From positions 10,269-17,253 of the forward strand of contig DOIU01000253.1 of NCBI GenBank assembly GCA_003511825.1: a stretch of 6,985 nt of DNA. Direction: 5' to 3'. The DNA is from Gammaproteobacteria bacterium. GTDB lineage: Bacteria; Pseudomonadota; Gammaproteobacteria; Granulosicoccales; Granulosicoccaceae. The notes under the pieces are model-generated. The model did not search any database. It was not told the origin of the DNA and worked only from the letters and a program-made list of their open reading frames with translations. A program made the translations under genes and the position numbers. Below, one piece after another: positions 1 through 5,738 of the stretch (its first letter is position 1; each line of letters opens with the position of its first letter).

Positions 1-6
1 CGCTCA

Positions 7-30
7 ATGCGCTCAATGCGCTGAGCGCAT
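7..30. repeat. Perfect 9-bp inverted repeat (stem-loop) overlapping a 9-bp tandem duplication
   Basis: The arms ATGCGCTCA (7-15) and TGAGCGCAT (22-30) pair perfectly around a 6-nt loop. The unit CGCTCAATG occurs twice in tandem at 1-9 and 10-18 and overlaps the left arm. There is no clean T-run after the stem on either strand, so an intrinsic terminator for an off-window gene is only possible. It lies just upstream of the promoter of the gene starting at 93. Confidence 0.45.
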
Positions 31-55
31 CAGTGTTTGCATTTAATCGCATGAG

Positions 56-72
56 ATGTAACGATATAACAT
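56..72 (+). promoter_or_regulatory. Zur-box-like operator covering the -10 of the small gene at 93
   Basis: The sequence ATGTAACGATATAACAT matches 13 of 16 specified positions of the gammaproteobacterial Zur pattern ATGTTATA-N-TATAACAT. The right half is perfect and the left half is degenerate. TATAAC at 65-70 would serve as the -10, with a weak -35 (TTAATC, 43-48) 16 nt upstream. This geometry implies repression when zinc is sufficient and expression under zinc starvation. The Zur assignment rests on the motif and on neighbouring COG0523 genes; Zur itself is not in the window. Confidence 0.6.
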
Positions 73-92
73 ATCACTATGAGTCAGTATTC

Positions 93-314
93 ATGAGCTT
101 TGACATCCCGCAAAATTACGACGAATGGAAGCACTGCATCACGGTTATCTGCGGTATCCCACTCACCCCAGATTACGTCAAACAGCGGATTGCGGCGTTG
201 GAAGACCTGTCTGACGATCACACGCGCCAGTTCATCAAAAGCTGGGGGCAAGAACACCACGGACGCACCGTCGCCTGGTTTCAGCGCGCGTCGAAGGAGC
301 TAGGCAGCACATAG
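93..314 (+). CDS. Small conserved-looking protein of unknown function, predicted Zur-regulated
   Basis: This is a 73-residue soluble, charged protein with no signal peptide or membrane segment. It contains a Lys-His-Cys-Ile-Thr-Val segment near residue 13, a nearby Cys-Gly-Ile-Pro-Leu-Thr-Pro stretch and a His-His pair near residue 54, so it holds a few potential metal ligands but no recognised domain. An in-frame GTG at 33 would extend it by 20 residues, but that codon lies upstream of the predicted -10 and Zur box, so ATG 93 is chosen. The ribosome site is weak (GAGT, about 8 nt upstream). A five-codon ORF (79-96) overlaps the start codon. It converges with the cobW-like gene ending at 349. 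The composition looks like that of a real protein, but I do not recognise the family; a role in zinc starvation is inferred only from the operator and neighbours. Confidence 0.72.
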   Translation: MSFDIPQNYDEWKHCITVICGIPLTPDYVKQRIAALEDLSDDHTRQFIKSWGQEHHGRTVAWFQRASKELGST

Positions 315-324
315 CGGTCTGTAG

Positions 325-356
325 AAAAATGCGCGCAAGGAAGAAAATCTACGCGC
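325..356 (-). terminator. Possible intrinsic terminator of the leftward operon
   Basis: Read on the minus strand, GCGCG (356-352) can pair with CGCGC (335-331) around a 16-nt loop, and an A followed by five T residues comes next (330-325). The stem includes the stop codon of the last gene. The short stem and large loop make this a modest candidate, but it is in the right place, between two convergent genes 34 nt apart. Confidence 0.35.
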
Positions 357-1410
357 CCACTGACAACTCGGCAAAGCGTTGACGCAACAGCGACTCGTCG
401 AGGTCTGTCCCGATCACAATCAGCCGCCCTCCTATTAAGTCGCTCGGCGCCTGCTGCATCGGCACGAGGGGATACAGCCTGTGCCGCACGGCATGCACCA
501 CAACGACGGCGCCCGGCTCATCACTGAGCGCAACCACACCCTTCATCCGCAATAACCCATTACCAGGCGTTGACACCGACTCATTCAGAAACTGCTGCAA
601 GGCCTCGCGGTCTATAGGCTGATCCGTGCTCAGCGGAACCGCCAAGACGTTCCCGTGGCGATTCAAGTCGTGCGAGTGTTCTTCATCGTGGTGATGGTGA
701 TGATGCTCGTCATGAGACGCCTCGGTTTTGAGCCACGCGTCAACATCCTCCCCTTTGCCAAAGGCGCGGTAACTGCCCGGTGCCAGCAACGCCACGGGAT
801 CAAACCCTGCGTCTGCAGCGTCATGGACATGCAGCCCGGGGTTAATCGCGCGCAACCTGTCCGGCCAACCACCGGCGGGCACCTGGTCTGTGCGCGTCAA
901 AACGATGTGATCAGCAAACGCAATTTGGCGCAAACTCTCGGGGTGAACATCCAGTGCGGCACCGATACCCTCGACATCAACCACGGTAATGACCGCCGAT
1001 AAGCGAAACGCGCGCGCGACCGAATGATGGGCAAGTGACATCGCCTGAGCACCGCCAGGAATGAGGCTGTTAATAATGGGTGCGGGATCAGCAAGCCCAG
1101 TGGTCTCGACAATGACACGAGAGAATGGCGGCAGCTCCCCCGCACGACGCCCCGCAAGCAACTCGTCGAGCGACGAACGCAGGTCACTGCCCATCGTGCA
1201 ACAAATGCAGCCCGTCTTGGTCACCACCGGCTGCTCGCGACCGACGCGGACCAGATCATGGTCAATCGGCACGAGACCAAACTCATTGATGATCAGCGCG
1301 GTGTCACTCATCGCCGGGTCTTCAAGGATGCGATTGAGCAACGTCGTCTTGCCCGCACCGAGGAACCCGGTCAAGAGAAAGACCGGCACCTGATCCTTCG
1401 CGTTGATCAT
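349..1410 (-). CDS. COG0523/CobW-family GTPase with His-rich metal-binding loop
   Basis: This is a 353-residue G3E-family GTPase, a putative zinc metallochaperone acting in the cytoplasm. Visible motifs are Walker A GFLGAGKT (15-22), the family signature Cys-Ile-Cys-Cys (68-71), the Walker-B/switch segment ETTGLADP (102-109) and TRTD (172-175) as the guanine-specificity motif. A linker at 233-247 holds nine His residues mixed with Asp and Glu, followed by the CobW C-terminal domain (about 255-350). Length is normal for the family. The start ATG overlaps the permease stop by ATGA, so the two genes are translationally coupled, and it is the last gene of the operon. Known COG0523 subgroups serve cobalt, nitrile hydratase or zinc; the His loop and the Zur box upstream of the operon favour zinc. 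The client protein is unknown. It is distinct in sequence from the paralog at 3680-4744, which lacks the His loop. Confidence 0.95.
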   Translation of the reverse strand: MINAKDQVPVFLLTGFLGAGKTTLLNRILEDPAMSDTALIINEFGLVPIDHDLVRVGREQPVVTKTGCICCTMGSDLRSSLDELLAGRRAGELPPFSRVIVETTGLADPAPIINSLIPGGAQAMSLAHHSVARAFRLSAVITVVDVEGIGAALDVHPESLRQIAFADHIVLTRTDQVPAGGWPDRLRAINPGLHVHDAADAGFDPVALLAPGSYRAFGKGEDVDAWLKTEASHDEHHHHHHDEEHSHDLNRHGNVLAVPLSTDQPIDREALQQFLNESVSTPGNGLLRMKGVVALSDEPGAVVVVHAVRHRLYPLVPMQQAPSDLIGGRLIVIGTDLDESLLRQRFAELSVGA

Positions 1411-2435
1411 GCAGGCAGCCCTGCGATGCGCTTGCGCTGTCGCAGAAGCACTTGCGTCAATGCCGTGAGATGCGGAAACTCGACCAACATACCAATCACC
1501 ATGGCAGCCAGCACCAGGGGTTGATCAGGAATAGCAACAGCAGTCACTGCCAGCATGAGCGGTGCGTTCCGGGCCGCTGTCGTCATGGTCAACAACGCGT
1601 GTTGCGGATACGGAAGCCGCGCCCATCGCGACAGCCGCTCTCCAATGATAAACGTCGTGACGAAGAACAGAAAGATAGCGCCGAGGATTGACACAAAAGC
1701 TCCCAGATGGGCAACAATTTCACCAATATTCACGGCGAAAATCTGCAGAACCACCGCCGCAATGACCACAGGAACACCATAAGCCACCGCGCGCAATATC
1801 CACTCAAACGCTTTGCTTGGCAATAGCTTGAACAGGCAAAACCGCAACCCCTGCGCCAACACAAAAGGCACCAAAAACCATTGTATCAGCAAGGACGGTA
1901 TCGCCGCGAAGTCCACCAACCCTGTGTGTCGGGTAAACAACCACAGCCAGAAGGGATACAGCAGGAGTTGTGTCAGCATATTCACAGGAATCAAGGCAGC
2001 GCCTAAGGCCGTACTCCCTATAGAAAGGCGCGTAAACCCGAGGAACCAGTCCGTGCAAGGGGAAATAAAATAGATGATCAATCCCGTGAACAACAGCTCC
2101 TGCCCCGACAAAAACAGCGACGCAATGGCAAAGCCGACCATCGGCACAATGACGAAGTTCGCTCCCCAGGCCAGGGTCATGAAACGCCAGTTGGCATAGC
2201 CTTTGGCCACAGCGCCAAGGCGCACCTCAAAAAAGAGCAAAAAGACCATACATAACAGCGTCGGGTCCACAGCCGCCGAAAACACGCCGTCGAGCGTCGG
2301 CATGAAAATTCCAACCCCGGAACCAACAGCAATGGCGCCGAGCAGCAGCAGGGTCACAGCGACGCCGGCCATACCCTCGTTCAGCGCGTTGAGAGGATCG
2401 GGATTCGGTTTCCCGCTCGTATCAGTTAAAGCCAT
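1407..2435 (-). CDS. ACR3/BASS-type permease (annotated in databases as 'arsenic resistance protein'-like), substrate unknown
   Basis: This is a 342-residue inner-membrane protein with about nine to ten hydrophobic segments (roughly 24-44, 52-69, 84-107, 113-126, 141-166, 183-200, 216-234, 245-266, 290-303, 305-330). Two ACR3/BASS hallmarks are visible: a Ser-Pro-Cys-Thr-Asp-Trp-Phe segment (125-131), with the Cys at the place of the conserved ACR3 helix-4 cysteine, and Thr-Thr-Ala-Ala-Arg-Asn-Ala-Pro (285-292) ahead of the last helices. The start at 2435 is preferred over an upstream TTG (2459) because GGAGAG stands 6 nt before ATG 2435. It follows the flavoprotein gene after 108 nt in which I see no clear promoter or Zur box, so cotranscription is likely. 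ACR3 proteins export arsenite and BASS proteins import organic anions with sodium. No arsenic gene is nearby, so a metal or metal-chelate substrate is an inference from context. Confidence 0.88.
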   Translation of the reverse strand: MALTDTSGKPNPDPLNALNEGMAGVAVTLLLLGAIAVGSGVGIFMPTLDGVFSAAVDPTLLCMVFLLFFEVRLGAVAKGYANWRFMTLAWGANFVIVPMVGFAIASLFLSGQELLFTGLIIYFISPCTDWFLGFTRLSIGSTALGAALIPVNMLTQLLLYPFWLWLFTRHTGLVDFAAIPSLLIQWFLVPFVLAQGLRFCLFKLLPSKAFEWILRAVAYGVPVVIAAVVLQIFAVNIGEIVAHLGAFVSILGAIFLFFVTTFIIGERLSRWARLPYPQHALLTMTTAARNAPLMLAVTAVAIPDQPLVLAAMVIGMLVEFPHLTALTQVLLRQRKRIAGLPA

Positions 2436-2440
2436 GTCTT

Positions 2441-2446
2441 CTCTCC
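2441..2446 (-). promoter_or_regulatory. Ribosome binding site deciding the permease start
   Basis: On the minus strand the hexamer GGAGAG ends 5 nt before ATG 2435. The alternative upstream TTG has no comparable site, so the protein starts Met-Ala-Leu-Thr. Confidence 0.7.
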
Positions 2447-2543
2447 ATGGATATAGCAAGTTGCCTGCGCGCCTCGTTACGACAAAGAGACACGCAGATA
2501 ATAGTCAGTGGGTCACAACCGCAGTTGCAGCACCGATGCGCTA

Positions 2544-3683
2544 CTAACAAAAGCACTTATCGTCTTCACAACACGTCAGATCATCAAGATACATATTGCA
2601 AGCACGGTAAACTTCAAGCGCCGACGTATCCACGCCCAAACGCCCCGCTATGGCATTGGCGACCACCGCAAAGCGTTGCCGGAACTTATAAATAAAGCAG
2701 AATAGCTGGTCGCCGTGGGCCACTTCTGGCCCCACGAGAAACAAACCCGGCAAGGTGGTCGATTCGTCTTGCGGCGTCAACATCGGCAATCCGGTATCAT
2801 CGTACTCAAACCACGACGACACCTGCTTCGTGCCACTGGCAAACCCGGTTGCGAGTACAGGCGCATCCGGCGAAAGCCAACTCCGCCCATCACTGCCAAA
2901 AAGCCGAATACCTTGCGCTTCTCGCTCCATCGCCACCACATCGGCGCCTTCGACCAAGGCCACCTGCCCTTCAGCCAAGGTCGCATCCAGGCGCTGCCGT
3001 GTGTAAGGAGACAGGGCGCGGCTCGGATCCTTGTCGTCCATCAGCCAATGGGCGTCGCGCCCCAGCACTGTGACTCGCTTGCCCACCGATGCTAAGCCCA
3101 CAGCGGCATCGATACCGCTCTCATAGCCGCCGACGACAAAGACCTCGTCGCCGGAGATCGACTGCCAACACGGGATCTCTGCGTAATGGCGAGCAAGCGT
3201 GGCACCTTCAATGCCACCGTCCGATGGCGTATTGAATTGGCCGCAGGCCCAGATCACAAAATTTGCGTGTATCTCACCCACACTGGTGCTAATAGCAAGA
3301 CCTTGTTCTTGCGGCTCCAACGCCGACACCTCAACACCACACTGCACGTCAAGGCCAAAAACCATCGCCGCCTGCTTGAGGTATTGTGCGTACGCGGCGC
3401 CGTCCGGGTGCTCGCGCTTGAGCGACCAGCCGGGCGAACTGTCGTAGCTGATCGCATTGAGATCCGTCAGGCCAAACGTATTGGCCGGAAAGGACGGTGT
3501 CAGGAGTCGCGTGCCCGCCGGCCAGTCAAAAAAACTCTGGCCCACTTGCCCGCGCTCGAGCACCCACACGTCGGGGACACCGATATCGCGCAGCACGCGC
3601 GCCACCCCCAGCCCCGCGGGACCAGCCCCTACAATCGCAACGTTCATACGATGGGGCATGCCCGCACCGTTTTCGGAAATCAT
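2544..3683 (-). CDS. FAD/NAD(P)-binding oxidoreductase (YpdA/CzcO/FMO-like) with Cys-rich C-terminal tail
   Basis: This is a 379-residue cytoplasmic flavoprotein. An N-terminal Rossmann motif GAGPAG (19-24) binds FAD, a second dinucleotide motif Gly-Gly-Tyr-Glu-Ser-Gly (185-190) would bind NAD(P)H, and ATGF (278-281) is the motif seen in FMO-like and COG2072 proteins; Val-Gly-Pro-Glu near 317-320 fits the second FAD contact. No CxxC redox pair of the thioredoxin-reductase type is seen. The last 20 residues are unusual: Cys 362, then Cys-Cys at 371-372, Cys 377 and Cys 379 among acidic residues, which looks like a metal or thiol site. The start overlaps the preceding GTPase stop by ATGA, with GAGG just upstream; Met 9 or Met 13 are alternative starts closer to the FAD motif. 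The reaction is unknown: thiol/disulfide reduction, metal reduction or monooxygenation are all possible. ArsO-like flavoproteins of ars operons are a distant alternative reading. Confidence 0.88.
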   Translation of the reverse strand: MISENGAGMPHRMNVAIVGAGPAGLGVARVLRDIGVPDVWVLERGQVGQSFFDWPAGTRLLTPSFPANTFGLTDLNAISYDSSPGWSLKREHPDGAAYAQYLKQAAMVFGLDVQCGVEVSALEPQEQGLAISTSVGEIHANFVIWACGQFNTPSDGGIEGATLARHYAEIPCWQSISGDEVFVVGGYESGIDAAVGLASVGKRVTVLGRDAHWLMDDKDPSRALSPYTRQRLDATLAEGQVALVEGADVVAMEREAQGIRLFGSDGRSWLSPDAPVLATGFASGTKQVSSWFEYDDTGLPMLTPQDESTTLPGLFLVGPEVAHGDQLFCFIYKFRQRFAVVANAIAGRLGVDTSALEVYRACNMYLDDLTCCEDDKCFC

Positions 3684-4744
3684 GCTCGTACCTCTGCCGA
3701 TAAGTAACCCCCGTGCGAAAGAGGCAGACTGGGTGCTTGAGCATCAAGCCCGGCAAAAATCTCTTCAAGCTCTGGGTCCGTGAAATCACGCACGATCACC
3801 ACAAGCTTTGAGCGCCGATCCTCGCCTTGCCACGCCTTGAGCGCCACAGGTGGATGAAAAATATGCTGCACGCCATGTACTGCATAGGGAAGTTGAGCAT
3901 CTTTTACGTGGATCAACCCCTTAAACCTCAATAGATTCTGCCCATGCTGCGCCATGAACTGCCCCATCCACGCGTCGAAAAGCTCAGCTATCAGGGGCGC
4001 ATCCACACACCACGACACTGAGCGTATGGCATTGAGATGGTGCCACGCATCGGCGTCGGTGTTCGACGGAGGAGGCACGGAATCAACGCGCATCCACGCG
4101 CCTACTTGGGTGGCAGACATGGCACGGCTGAAATGGTAAAGCCCGATCAAATCGCGCGGATTCACCTGCCCTGCCTTCACGGTGCGGATCGGAGCGCCCG
4201 GGTTCAGTGAGGCAATGGCGTCTTGCGTGGCGGCCTCGTTAGCCTCCGGGAGATCGGTTTTGGTCAGCAGCAGCAGATCGCCCATGGCGACCTGACGCTT
4301 CGCCTCCTCGTGCTGCGCCAGCGTTTCAGCCCCAACGACCGTATCCACCGTGACGACAACGCCGTCCATCACGAATGCATCTGCCAGCACGCTGTGCGTT
4401 AAGAAGGTATGGAGAATCGGCGCAGGATCAGCCAGGCCGGATGTTTCAATCACAATCCGCTCGTAGCTGAACTCCCCTGCTGCACGGCGTTCGTTCAGCT
4501 CAAGCAATAACTCAAGAAGATCACCACGCAGGGAACAACACAAACACCCTGACTGCAGCAACACGATATCTTCTGAGCTGGAGAGCACCAGCTCATGATC
4601 CAGACCAATCTCTCCAAACTCATTGACGATCACCACCGTGGCACCCAATGCCGGGTACTGCAACAGCGTGTTCACGATGGTCGTTTTGCCGCTCCCTAAA
4701 AAACCCGTCAAGAGGGTCACTGGCACTCGAGAATCGCTGCCCAC
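3680..4744 (-). CDS. COG0523/CobW-family GTPase without His-rich loop
   Basis: This is a 354-residue G3E GTPase and putative metal chaperone. It shows Walker A GFLGSGKT (14-21), the Cys-Leu-Cys-Cys metal motif (67-70), ETSGLADP (100-107) and TKTD (161-164), then a CobW C-terminal domain (about 240-335) containing a WHHLNAIRSVSW-like stretch (234-245) and a His-Gly-Val-Gln-His segment (290-294). There is no poly-His linker, unlike the paralog at 349-1410. The start is GTG 4744, with a good GGAG site 6 nt upstream, directly after the TAG stop of the small upstream ORF; the downstream flavoprotein overlaps by ATGA. The promoter at about 4937-4964 carries a Zur-like operator. Zinc delivery to an apo-enzyme or to a transport partner is inferred from family and regulation, not shown. 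Confidence 0.95.
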   Translation of the reverse strand: MGSDSRVPVTLLTGFLGSGKTTIVNTLLQYPALGATVVIVNEFGEIGLDHELVLSSSEDIVLLQSGCLCCSLRGDLLELLLELNERRAAGEFSYERIVIETSGLADPAPILHTFLTHSVLADAFVMDGVVVTVDTVVGAETLAQHEEAKRQVAMGDLLLLTKTDLPEANEAATQDAIASLNPGAPIRTVKAGQVNPRDLIGLYHFSRAMSATQVGAWMRVDSVPPPSNTDADAWHHLNAIRSVSWCVDAPLIAELFDAWMGQFMAQHGQNLLRFKGLIHVKDAQLPYAVHGVQHIFHPPVALKAWQGEDRRSKLVVIVRDFTDPELEEIFAGLDAQAPSLPLSHGGYLSAEVRA

Positions 4745-4909
4745 CTATTGCTCCGCACAGGCGAGTTGCGAGTGTATTCGTCCAGAGACAGATATAGGCG
4801 CACACAAGTGCTGTCGGCAGGGACTGATGTAACTGGCAAAGCGCCAAGCCGCAGCATCACCACGCTCAAACGCGTCCTCAACGACCCAAGACTGACCGGA
4901 CATGTGCAT
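4745..4909 (-). CDS. Possible small ORF, first in the Zur-controlled operon
   Basis: This is an open frame of 54 residues starting at ATG 4909. A purine-rich GGGAAGAAG stands 7 nt upstream, and the start is about 20 nt after the predicted transcription start. Its stop (4745-4747) abuts the GTG start of the GTPase gene, as expected for translational coupling. It carries Cys 31, His 34 and Cys 36 (a Cys-Arg-Gln-His-Leu-Cys cluster) plus Cys 51 and His 46. Met 3 or a TTG at 4927 are alternative starts, although the TTG would leave almost no leader. I recognise no family. A competing frame is also open here, so this could simply be an untranslated leader or a decayed gene. Confidence 0.35.
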   Translation of the reverse strand: MHMSGQSWVVEDAFERGDAAAWRFASYISPCRQHLCAPISVSGRIHSQLACAEQ

Positions 4910-4935
4910 CGCGGCGCTTCTTCCCAAAAGAGCAA

Positions 4936-4950
4936 CGTTATAACATAACT
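4936..4950 (-). promoter_or_regulatory. Zur-box-like operator
   Basis: The core GTTATA-A-CATAAC (4937-4949) matches the Zur pattern GTTATA-N-TATAAC at 11 of 12 positions. It overlaps the -10 of the leftward promoter, so zinc-loaded Zur would block RNA polymerase there. It is the better of the two operator candidates in this window. Confidence 0.68.
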
Positions 4951-4964
4951 TTTTAAAAAGGCAA
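4937..4964 (-). promoter_or_regulatory. Sigma-70-type promoter of the leftward operon
   Basis: On the minus strand, TTGCCT (4964-4959) is a plausible -35 and TATAAC (4942-4937) a good -10, with a 16-nt spacer. The expected transcript starts near 4930, about 20 nt before ATG 4909 and about 185 nt before GTG 4744. The -10 lies inside the Zur-like operator. Confidence 0.6.
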
Positions 4965-4982
4965 GCTGTAGCAATACCTCTC

Positions 4983-5036
4983 AGAGCCTGTCTGGAATCT
5001 CTGTGCCGTTAACTAGAGAGATTTTAGACAGGCTCT
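4983..5036. repeat. 54-bp imperfect palindrome resembling a miniature transposon or fused IS ends
   Basis: The terminal 20 nt on each side (4983-5002 and 5017-5036) are inverted copies matching at 18 of 20 positions: an 11-bp perfect outer arm AGAGCCTGTCT, two mismatches, then AATCTCT. The 14-nt centre contains GTTAAC. The hexamer TAGCAA occurs at 4969-4974 and again right after the palindrome at 5037-5042, which might be a remnant target duplication. It sits between divergent promoters and has no T-run, so it is unlikely to be a terminator. The ends read like insertion-sequence terminal repeats, but the family cannot be named here. Confidence 0.6.
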
Positions 5037-5119
5037 TAGCAAGGACGCTGTTAAAGGACGTCAGCCTCGATGTCAATGGCCTTCGATCCCGCCCCCTAAT
5101 AATGGTAGCTTAGTCAGCA

Positions 5120-5138
5120 GATTCACATGAGATGAATC
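5120..5138 (+). promoter_or_regulatory. Palindromic candidate operator upstream of the SnoaL-like gene
   Basis: GATTCA (5120-5125) and TGAATC (5133-5138) form perfect 6-bp arms around 7 nt, ending about 40 nt before the start codon. This could be a repressor site or a leader hairpin. No matching regulator is in the window. Confidence 0.3.
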
Positions 5139-5179
5139 GTACGACCTTGCTCCACAACCGCTAAAGGAGAAAAAAGACA

Positions 5180-5632
5180 GTGCCCGACAAAGCATCCTTA
5201 CGCAATTCCGAAGAGTTCAGCAGTACTGACATGCCCGCAGCGCCCGGCCTGGCGGCCGCACGGGCGACCTTGTTTCGCTGGGCCGAGGTCATTTCCTCTG
5301 GCCATCTCGAAGATGTCCTCGCCCTCTATGCACCCGACGCGATATTAGTGCCCACCGTTTCAGACGAAATCAGGGGGCAAGAGACAGAACGGCGCCATTA
5401 TTTTAAGACCTTCCTCGAACGCAAGAATCTGCGCTGCACCATTGCGTCGCTGAAGAAACGTATCAGCCATAAGCTCGGCACGGTGGTGATCGGTGGCTTG
5501 TATACATTTAGCTTTGAGACAACGGAAGGCGAAGAAACGGTGCCCGCCCGCTTTCTGTTTACCTTTGAAGAGATCAACGGGCAATGGCTGATTACCGGAC
5601 ACCATTCATCGCGCTTATCGGCCAGCGTATAA
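5180..5632 (+). CDS. SnoaL/NTF2-like protein (SgcJ/EcaC or CaMKII-association-domain-like)
   Basis: This is a 150-residue protein of one cone-shaped alpha+beta NTF2-like domain after a variable N-terminus of about 25 residues. Family features are the first helix with a Trp-Ala-Glu-Val segment, Leu-Ala-Leu-Tyr-Ala-Pro-Asp-Ala (about 47-54), the acidic/Arg stretch Ile-Arg-Gly (63-65), and a C-terminal strand ending Trp-Leu-Ile-Thr-Gly-His-His-Ser-Ser. Such domains serve as small-ligand enzymes or oligomerisation modules, and the substrate is not predictable. No signal peptide is seen. The start is GTG 5180, chosen for a strong AAAGGAGA ribosome site (5163-5170). It is transcribed divergently from the Zur-type operon, over 200 bp from that operator, and nothing shows it to be zinc-regulated. 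It appears monocistronic, with a probable terminator just downstream. Confidence 0.88.
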   Translation: MPDKASLRNSEEFSSTDMPAAPGLAAARATLFRWAEVISSGHLEDVLALYAPDAILVPTVSDEIRGQETERRHYFKTFLERKNLRCTIASLKKRISHKLGTVVIGGLYTFSFETTEGEETVPARFLFTFEEINGQWLITGHHSSRLSASV

Positions 5633-5673
5633 GACAGCGCCAACACACCGCCCGCCAAACGACGTATTGATCA

Positions 5674-5703
5674 GCCTCTGCCTTGCGCCCAGGGCAGGCT
5701 TTT
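5674..5703 (+). terminator. Probable intrinsic terminator after the SnoaL-like gene
   Basis: GCCT (5674-5677) and GCCT (5680-5683), separated by a 2-nt bulge, pair with GGGCAGGC (5692-5699), leaving an 8-nt loop, and TTTT follows at 5700-5703. The T-run is short. The position, 40 nt after the stop and between convergent genes, supports it. Confidence 0.45.
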
Positions 5704-5738
5704 CGATCGAGGGCTTCATTGCGCGGCAGTCAACAGGC

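Noticed and set aside
33..92. N-terminal extension of the small gene from GTG 33
   Set aside because: The extension would cover the Zur-like box and the -10, so its start codon would not be on the transcript; ATG 93 fits better.
655..1002. Rightward open frame antisense to the His-rich GTPase
   Set aside because: It is a shadow of the strongly supported gene on the opposite strand; its His codons read as a Val/Met-rich run with no ribosome site.
2436..2543. A separate promoter or Zur box between the flavoprotein and permease genes
   Set aside because: Short -10-like strings (TATTAT, TATATC) have no properly spaced -35, and TCGTAACGA is only a 9-bp palindrome unlike the Zur pattern.
1407..3683. 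Reading the locus as an arsenic-resistance operon
   Set aside because: There is a permease of the ACR3 group and a flavoprotein that could resemble ArsO, but no arsR, arsC or arsH, and the flanking genes and operators point to zinc. Kept only as an alternative.
4983..5036. Intrinsic terminator
   Set aside because: No T-run follows the stem on either strand, and the hairpin lies between divergent genes where no transcript is expected to end.
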